DNA of 64,000 nt from Amycolatopsis jejuensis (GTDB lineage Bacteria > Actinomycetota > Actinomycetes > Mycobacteriales > Pseudonocardiaceae). A program made the position numbers and the translations under genes. A model generated the notes under the pieces. It was not told the DNA's origin, searched no databases, and was given only the letters and a program-made list of their open reading frames with translations. The stretch spans positions 1 through 64,000 of the forward strand of contig NZ_JNYZ01000007.1 of NCBI RefSeq assembly GCF_000717335.1. The letters are read 5' to 3'. Positions 59,114-64,000 of the stretch are shown here, piece after piece (within the stretch, counting starts at the first letter, position 1; every line of letters starts with the position of its first letter).

Positions 59114-59330
59114 CCTTCACGGAATCAGATTCCCTCATGGTTCCCTTCACAGCCCTCCGCATTCCGTGAAGGTTCCCTTCACGGCTTTCCCCACGGCACC
59201 CAGACCCGGCCCTGCACCCCGATACGAAGCCAAAACACGGTCGGGAGGGGCTTGTCAAGGCATCCTTCCCGCCTTGACAAGCCCCTCCCGACCGTTGTCA
59301 CAATCCCGGCTTCGGGGTGCCCCACGCAAC
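59114..59330 (-). repeat. Intergenic inverted-repeat element, copy B
   Basis: This 217-base block is the reverse complement of 42261-42517 without its 40-base insertion. It holds two CCGTGAAGG/CCTTCACGG hairpins (59102-59122 straddles the edge, and 59164-59184) and a perfect 23-base-pair hairpin at 59239-59293. It lies between the convergent CaiB gene and the GntR/UTRA gene. Confidence 0.9.
59239..59293. terminator. Perfect hairpin inside repeat copy B
   Basis: Arms 59239-59261 and 59271-59293 pair perfectly over 23 bases with a nine-base loop. It sits between two convergent genes and may terminate both. Confidence 0.8.
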
Positions 59331-59350
59331 AATTCCCTCAACGCAGAACC

Positions 59351-60109
59351 TCACCCATGCGTCAACGACAAATTGAACGAATACCGTGACGCCCGATAAA
59401 CATGCCACCCATATTCCACCACCCGCCCGGTTTCGTCATAAGTAGTCCGCTCCATGGTCAGCAAAGCAGCCCCGACCTCCTCCCCAAGCAGTTCCGCATC
59501 CTCCGCATCGGCCAACCGGGCACCGATACTCTGCTGCGCCGAATGCAACCGAACCCCCGCCCGCCGCAGCAACTGATACAGCCCCTGCTCCCGCAGATCG
59601 TCATCCGACGGATCAAGAATCCCGTCCGGCAGGTAATTGTTCATCACTGCCAACGGCTCCCCACCGGCAAACCGGACCCGCCGTAACCGCCGCACCCGCA
59701 AAAGCCCAGGTGCCTCCAACATCTCAGCCGCAGCAGGGTCCACCGCCTCCACCCGATTGACCAGCACCTCGGACGACGGCGCACCCCCGAGCCCGGCAAG
59801 ATCGTCGAACAGGCTGCTCAACCGAAGCGGCCGAGCCACCTTCGTCCGCACCACCTGCGTCCCGACCCCCCGCTTACGCACCAGCAGCCCCTGATTCACC
59901 AACGACTGAATCGCCTGCCGCACCGTAGGCCGGGACAACCGCAGCCCCGCCGCCAAATCCAGCTCATTGGCGAGCCGGGTCCCCGCCGGAAGCCGCCCAT
60001 CCTCAATCGCCGCATGCAACTGCCGCGCCACCTGGAAATACAGCGGCTCCGGACTAGCCGGGTCCACGATGATCCCGCGGACCGGGTCCCACGCCGGGCT
60101 GGTGCTCAT
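59351..60109 (-). CDS. GntR/HutC-type regulator of the inositol operon (UTRA domain)
   Basis: A 252-residue regulator. The winged HTH covers about 18-90 (PLYFQVARQLHAAIEDGRLPAGTRL, LSRPTVRQAIQSLVNQGLL and VRKRGVGTQVV), and the UTRA effector domain has LRVRRLRRVRFAGGEPLAVMNNYLP, GVRLHSAQQSIGARLADAEDAELL and TTYDETGRVVEYGWHVYRASRYSFNL, a classic UTRA ending. It is divergent from the inositol genes starting at 60216, with a TTGACA box and short palindrome between. The UTRA ligand in such contexts is usually an intermediate or sugar phosphate. Confidence 0.9.
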   Translation of the reverse strand: MSTSPAWDPVRGIIVDPASPEPLYFQVARQLHAAIEDGRLPAGTRLANELDLAAGLRLSRPTVRQAIQSLVNQGLLVRKRGVGTQVVRTKVARPLRLSSLFDDLAGLGGAPSSEVLVNRVEAVDPAAAEMLEAPGLLRVRRLRRVRFAGGEPLAVMNNYLPDGILDPSDDDLREQGLYQLLRRAGVRLHSAQQSIGARLADAEDAELLGEEVGAALLTMERTTYDETGRVVEYGWHVYRASRYSFNLSLTHG

Positions 60110-60154
60110 CTCCGGAGCCTACCGGCCGGGCCTATCAGGACCGAATGTCCATAT

Positions 60155-60164
60155 GTCTTGACAA
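60155..60164. promoter_or_regulatory. Candidate -35 and short palindrome upstream of the inositol operon
   Basis: TGTC-TT-GACA is a 4+4 palindrome, and its last six bases are a consensus TTGACA (60159-60164) for a rightward promoter. I could not place a good -10. It lies in the 106-base gap between the regulator and the first inositol gene, a sensible place for operator and promoter overlap. Confidence 0.45.
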
Positions 60165-60215
60165 AGTCCCCACGCAGGAGCACTGTCGAAGCAGACACCG
60201 ACGCGGAGGGACTGC

Positions 60216-61082
60216 ATGAACACCGTCGAGCGGATCGTCGCCAAGCGCGTGCACGATCCGGGGGCGATCGCCGAGGCCGCTGCCGTCCGGGTACGCGCGA
60301 AGTCACCGTTCAACGACAAGGGCCGCACCATGATCATCGCGGCCGATCACCCCGCGCGCGGCGCGAACGCGGTGGGCGGTGACCCGCTCGCCATGGCCGA
60401 CCGCGGCGAGCTGCTGGAGCGGCTGTGCCTCGCGCTGGAGCGCCCCGGCGTCACCGGTGTGCTCGCGACCCCCGACGTGATCGACGACCTGCTGCTGCTC
60501 GGCGTCCTCGACGGCAAGACGGTCATCGGGTCGATGAACCGCACCGGGCTCGCCGGGTCCAGCTTCGAGATCGACGACCGGTTCGCCTGCTACGACGCCG
60601 AAACCCTCGCCCGGATGCGCTTCGACGGCGGCAAGATGCTCACCCGGATCTGCCTCACCGACCCGGCGACCCCGGCCGTACTGGAGAACACCGCGAAGGC
60701 GGTCAACGACCTGGCCGACCGGAACCTGCTCGCGATGGTCGAGCCGTTCCTTTCAGGGTGGACCGGCGGGCGGATCACCAACGACCTCTCCCCCGAGGCT
60801 GTGATCCGGTCCATCACGATCGCGTCCGGGCTCGGCCGCTCGTCCGCGTACACGTGGCTGAAGCTGCCGGTGGTGGCCGACATGCCGCGCGTACTGGCCG
60901 CGTCCACGCTGCCGGTGGTGCTGCTCGGCGGCGAGGTGCAGGATCCCGACGCCGCGTTCACCGCATGGCAGGAGGCGCTCGAGCTGCCGACAGTGCAAGG
61001 CCTGGTGGTCGGGCGATCGCTGCTGTACCCGCACGACGGCGACGTGGCCAAGGCGGTCGACACGGCGGTGGGGCTGCTGTGA
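60216..61082 (+). CDS. Cgl0159-type (beta/alpha)8 aldolase-fold protein of the inositol operon
   Basis: A 288-residue class I aldolase-like TIM barrel. Strands recur as MIIAADHPARGANAVGG, GVLATPDVIDDLLLL, GGKMLTRICL, LLAMVEPFLSG, TWLKLPVVADMPRVL and PVVLLGGEVQ, ending VQGLVVGRSLLYPHDG. The Lys of TWLKLP is placed as a Schiff-base lysine. The protein resembles Cgl0159 of the corynebacterial inositol locus and may stand in for IolJ or support the IolC step; no separate iolC or iolJ is in the window. ATG 60216 has GCGGAGGG upstream, and its stop overlaps the iolB start (GTGA). Confidence 0.82.
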   Translation: MNTVERIVAKRVHDPGAIAEAAAVRVRAKSPFNDKGRTMIIAADHPARGANAVGGDPLAMADRGELLERLCLALERPGVTGVLATPDVIDDLLLLGVLDGKTVIGSMNRTGLAGSSFEIDDRFACYDAETLARMRFDGGKMLTRICLTDPATPAVLENTAKAVNDLADRNLLAMVEPFLSGWTGGRITNDLSPEAVIRSITIASGLGRSSAYTWLKLPVVADMPRVLAASTLPVVLLGGEVQDPDAAFTAWQEALELPTVQGLVVGRSLLYPHDGDVAKAVDTAVGLL

Positions 61083-61918
61083 AGCACTATCAGGAAGCCG
61101 GCACCAGCGCGGACGGCCCGTTCAGCCTGGTCGTCACGCCGGAATCGGCCGGGTGGGGCTACTCCGGGCTGCGCGTGCTGGAACTCGACGGGACGCAGAC
61201 CGTACACACCGGCGACGCGGAGGCGCTCGTCCTGCCGTTGTCCGGAAGCTGCACCGTCTCAACAGACGGCTTGGTGTGCGAACTCGCCGGGCGTGCCGAT
61301 GTCTTCGACGCAATCACCGATTTCGCTTACCTGCCAAGGGATGCCGAGGCGACGATCACCGGTCGAGGCCGCTTCGCACTGCCGTCGGCGAAGACGGAGA
61401 AGCGGCTGCCCGCCCGGTACGGCCCGGCGTCCGGTGTCCCCACCGAGCTGCGCGGCGCGGGTATCTGCAGCCGCCAGGTCAACAACTACTGCCTCCCGCA
61501 CACCTTCGAAGCCGACCAGCTGCTCGTCTGCGAGGTGCTGACGCCGGGCGGGAACTGGTCGTCGTATCCGCCGCACAAGCACGACGAGGCCCGCGAAGGC
61601 GAAACCGAACTGGAGGAGATCTACTACTTCGAGGTCGCCGACGGCGGCATGGGCTACCAGCGCGTGTACGGCACCGTCGACCGGCCGATCGAGGTGCTGG
61701 CCGAAGTGCGCAGCGGGGACGTCGTGCTGATCCCGCACGGCTGGCACGGGCCGTCGATGGCCGCGCCGGGCTACGATCTGTACTACCTCAACGTGATGGC
61801 CGGTCCGGGACCCGAGCGGGCGTGGCTGATCTGCGACGACCCGGCGCACGCGTGGGTGCGCGAGACCTGGGAGGCCGAGGACATCGACCCGCGGCTGCCG
61901 TTCGGGAGGACCCCATGA
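61079..61918 (+). CDS. iolB: 5-deoxy-glucuronate isomerase
   Basis: A 279-residue IolB bicupin. Metal-binding residues are in WSSYPPHKHDEAREGETELEEIYYF (His-x-His plus Glu, about 160-185) and VLIPHGWHGPSMAAPGYDLYYLNVMAGP. The early strand YSGLRVLELDGTQTV and GRADVFDAITDFAYLPRD are typical. It converts 5-deoxy-glucuronate to 2-deoxy-5-keto-gluconate in inositol breakdown. Start GTG 61079 overlaps the upstream stop by four bases, and its own stop overlaps iolD (ATGA), so the genes are translationally coupled. Confidence 0.92.
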   Translation: MKHYQEAGTSADGPFSLVVTPESAGWGYSGLRVLELDGTQTVHTGDAEALVLPLSGSCTVSTDGLVCELAGRADVFDAITDFAYLPRDAEATITGRGRFALPSAKTEKRLPARYGPASGVPTELRGAGICSRQVNNYCLPHTFEADQLLVCEVLTPGGNWSSYPPHKHDEAREGETELEEIYYFEVADGGMGYQRVYGTVDRPIEVLAEVRSGDVVLIPHGWHGPSMAAPGYDLYYLNVMAGPGPERAWLICDDPAHAWVRETWEAEDIDPRLPFGRTP

Positions 61919-63774
61919 GGCTCACCACCGCGCAGGCCCTGGTGCGGTTTCTCGCGAACCAGTACTCCTCGCGCGACGGCGCCGAGCAGCGGCTGATCCC
62001 CGGCGTATGGGGCATTTTCGGGCACGGCAACGTCGCCGGGCTCGGCCAGGCCCTGCTGCAGGCCGCGCGCACCGGCGCACTCCCCTACTACCTGGCGCGC
62101 AACGAGCAGGGTCAGGTCCACGCGGCGGCGGCGTTCGCGAAAATGCGCAACCGGCTGCAGACGTTCGCCTGCACCGCGTCGACCGGTCCCGGCTCCACCA
62201 ACATGATCACCGGCGCCGCGCTGGCGACCACCAACCGGCTCCCGGTGCTGCTGCTCCCGAGCGACGTGTTCGCCACCCGGGTCGCGGATCCGGTGCTGCA
62301 GCAGCTGGAAGACCCGCGGTCCGGGGACGTTTCGGTGAACGACGCCTTCCGCCCGGTCTCGAAGTACTTCGACCGGATCACCCGGCCGGAGCAGCTGATT
62401 CCCGCGGCCTTGGCGGCGATGCGGGTGCTGACGGACCCGGTGGAGACCGGCGCGGTCACGCTCGCGTTGCCGCAGGACGTCCAGGCCGAGGCTTACGACT
62501 GGCCCGAGGAGTTCTTCCGCCGCCGGGTGTGGCCCGTCGACCGGCCGGTGCCGCAACCGGAATCCCTGGCGCGAGCCGTCGAACTGTTGCGCGGCGCCAC
62601 CGCTCCGCTGATCGTCGCGGGCGGCGGCGTCGTCTACTCCTCGGCGGAGGATTCGCTGCGCGCATTCGCCGAGGAGACCGGAATCCCGGTCGCGGACACG
62701 CACGCGGGCAAGGGCGCGGTGCCGTGGGACCACCCGTGCGCGGTCGGTGGCCTCGGCTCCACCGGCACGTCCGCGGCCAACGCGCTCGCCGCCGAGGCCG
62801 ACGTGGTACTCGGCATCGGCACCCGCTACAGCGATTTCACCACCGCGTCGCACACCGTTTTCGGCAACCCGGCGGTGCAATTCGTGAACCTTAACGTCGC
62901 CCGTTTCGACGCGGCGAAGCATTCCGCGGAAATGGTGCTGGCGGACGCTCGACGCGGCCTGGAAGCCTTACGGGAAGCACTCGCGGGCTGGCACGTCGGC
63001 GAGAAATGGCAGGCCCGCGCGCGGCTGCTGGCCGACGAATGGAACCGTACCACCGAAGAGTGCTTCCACCTCGGACACAGTCCGCTGCCCGCGCAGACCG
63101 AAATCCTCGGCGCGCTCAACAGCGAACTCGACGACCGCGACGTCGTGATCAACGCCGCCGGTTCGCTGCCCGGCGACCTGCAAATGCTGTGGCGGGCCCG
63201 GGATCCGAAGGCGTACCACGTCGAATACGCTTATTCCTGCATGGGTTACGAGGTCGCCGCCGGAGTCGGGGTGAAACTGGCCGCACCGGACCGAGAAGTG
63301 GTCGTCCTCGTCGGCGACGGTTCGTACCTGATGATGGCGCAGGAAATCGTCACGCTGATCGCGGAACGGCTCAAGGTGATCATCGTACTGGTGCAGAACC
63401 ACGGATTCGCGTCGATCGGCTCGCTTTCGGAATCACTGGGCTCACAACGATTCGGTACCGCCTATCGCTATCGCGCCGATTCCGGTTTACTGGAAGGCGA
63501 CGTACTGCCGGTCGACCTGGCGGCAAACGCGGCCAGCCTCGGCGCGACCGTCCTCCGTGCGTCCACAGTGGACGAGTTCCGCGCCGCACTGAAACAGGCC
63601 AAGGCAAACCCCACGACCACCGTCGTGCACATCGAAACCGACCCGCTCGCGCCCAACCCGCCCGGATCGGCGTGGTGGGACGTGCCGGTGAGTGAAGTGT
63701 CCGAACTGGACTCCACCCGGACCGCGCGCGAAAGCTACACCGACGCCAAGCGTCGGCAGCGGCATTACCTGTAG
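61915..63774 (+). CDS. iolD: 3D-(3,5/4)-trihydroxycyclohexane-1,2-dione hydrolase
   Basis: A 619-residue ThDP enzyme of the acetolactate-synthase family. The ThDP-activating Glu is in ARNEQGQVHAAAAFAK (about 63), and the ThDP-binding GDGSYLMMAQEIVTLIAERLKVIIVLVQNHG (GDG...N motif) is at about 465-495. FGHGNVAGLGQAL, then CTASTGPGSTNMITGAALATTNRLPVLLLPSD, match IolD. It opens the ring of the diketo-inositol to give 5-deoxy-glucuronate, one step before IolB. ATG 61915 overlaps the iolB stop by four bases; iolA begins eight bases after its stop. Confidence 0.93.
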   Translation: MRLTTAQALVRFLANQYSSRDGAEQRLIPGVWGIFGHGNVAGLGQALLQAARTGALPYYLARNEQGQVHAAAAFAKMRNRLQTFACTASTGPGSTNMITGAALATTNRLPVLLLPSDVFATRVADPVLQQLEDPRSGDVSVNDAFRPVSKYFDRITRPEQLIPAALAAMRVLTDPVETGAVTLALPQDVQAEAYDWPEEFFRRRVWPVDRPVPQPESLARAVELLRGATAPLIVAGGGVVYSSAEDSLRAFAEETGIPVADTHAGKGAVPWDHPCAVGGLGSTGTSAANALAAEADVVLGIGTRYSDFTTASHTVFGNPAVQFVNLNVARFDAAKHSAEMVLADARRGLEALREALAGWHVGEKWQARARLLADEWNRTTEECFHLGHSPLPAQTEILGALNSELDDRDVVINAAGSLPGDLQMLWRARDPKAYHVEYAYSCMGYEVAAGVGVKLAAPDREVVVLVGDGSYLMMAQEIVTLIAERLKVIIVLVQNHGFASIGSLSESLGSQRFGTAYRYRADSGLLEGDVLPVDLAANAASLGATVLRASTVDEFRAALKQAKANPTTTVVHIETDPLAPNPPGSAWWDVPVSEVSELDSTRTARESYTDAKRRQRHYL

Positions 63775-63781
63775 GAGCAAA

Positions 63782-64000
63782 GTGAACACCATCGAACACT
63801 GGATCAATGGCGCCCTGACCCCGGCCGGATCGACCCGCACCGCGCCGGTGTACAACCCGGCAACCGGCGAACAGCAAGCATCGGTGCTATTGGCCGAATC
63901 AGCCGACGTGGACACCGCGGTTTCGGCTGCCGCCAAGGCATTCACCTCCTGGGGCGATTCGTCACTCTCACAACGCACCCGCATTCTCTTCGCCTTCCGC
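63782..64000 (+). CDS. iolA: Methylmalonate-semialdehyde dehydrogenase, N-terminal part (cut by window edge)
   Basis: The first 73 residues of an aldehyde dehydrogenase. TIEHWINGALTPAGSTRTAPVYNPATGEQQASVLLAESADVD followed by AKAFTSWGDSSLSQRTRILFAFR is the characteristic MMSDH/IolA opening. GTG 63782 has AGGAG upstream. The enzyme oxidises malonate semialdehyde from the inositol path to acetyl-CoA and CO2. The catalytic Cys and Glu are beyond the window, so completeness is untested. It closes the visible part of the iol operon. Confidence 0.9.
   Translation, partial: MNTIEHWINGALTPAGSTRTAPVYNPATGEQQASVLLAESADVDTAVSAAAKAFTSWGDSSLSQRTRILFAFR

Noticed and set aside
42261..59330. The 16.6-kb block as a composite transposon
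   Set aside because: The flanking repeats contain no transposase or terminal target duplication that I can see, and the genes inside look like normal chromosomal catabolic operons.
60159..60190. A complete sigma-70-type promoter for the inositol operon
   Set aside because: TTGACA is consensus, but no acceptable -10 lies 16-19 bases on, so only the -35/palindrome is reported.
1..64000. tRNA, rRNA, riboswitch or attachment-site features
   Set aside because: I looked in the intergenic gaps for cloverleaf arms, T-arm signatures and conserved riboswitch cores and found nothing I could defend. Small RNAs cannot be excluded by eye.

Overview
The window is high-GC actinobacterial DNA. Coding density is very high, third codon positions are strongly G/C, GTG starts are frequent, many genes overlap by 1-4 bases, and GntR, IclR and Lrp regulators are abundant. 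The gene content (large catabolic operons, secreted lipoproteins, an inositol operon of corynebacterial type) suggests a Pseudonocardiaceae-like soil actinomycete, perhaps an Amycolatopsis relative; that genus guess is inference. I saw no rRNA, tRNA or CRISPR array. About 55 protein genes can be supported.

Layout. 1-90 is the tail of a transposase. 146-1840 holds a small thioredoxin-fold protein and an FAD monooxygenase. 1851-13625 is a divergent locus. Leftward it encodes a substrate-binding lipoprotein, a CPPC thioredoxin-like protein, a GntR regulator, an M16 zinc-peptidase pair (one catalytic, one degenerate) and a second thioredoxin. Rightward it encodes a small lipoprotein and a branched-chain-type ABC importer packed into two giant proteins, an MFS-LivF fusion and a LivH-LivM-LivG fusion. 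I read this as an uptake-and-processing system for a peptide-like substrate. 13627-15433 carries a SRPBCC protein, a small secreted protein and an IclR regulator. 15542-17392 is a phenolic hydroxylase. 17389-26537 is a leftward sugar-acid-like operon (permease, FAD oxidoreductase, aldose epimerase, RraA-like aldolase, SMP-30 lactonase, glucarate-dehydratase-like enolase, esterase) under an IclR protein, with an operator inside its promoter. 26635-32535 is a second oxidative pathway: a fused FAD/Fe-S oxidase, two SDRs, a fumarylacetoacetase-type hydrolase and an IclR regulator. 32542-42220 has a tandem Lrp-type regulator divergent from a six-gene operon: VOC protein, HyuA, two HyuB-type subunits, an AstE-like deacylase and an M20 amidohydrolase.

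42261-42517 and 59114-59330 are near-identical intergenic repeats in inverted orientation, enclosing about 16.6 kb. Inside lie a siderophore-interacting flavoprotein, a PNPOx-FNR-ferredoxin fusion, an AraC regulator, a BNR-repeat protein next to a MoaD-like protein, a lone Shedu-type anti-phage nuclease, a GntR-controlled D-lactate/glycolate-type oxidase, and a GntR-controlled acyl-CoA degradation operon (thiolase, MaoC, fused CoA-transferase, crotonase, CaiB). Outside the second repeat, 59351-64000 is a myo-inositol operon: GntR/UTRA regulator, Cgl0159-type aldolase-fold protein, iolB, iolD and the start of iolA.

The window is therefore mostly a run of self-contained catabolic islands, each with its own regulator and in several cases a visible palindromic operator. 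Regulator-operator pairings below are inferred from position and symmetry only.
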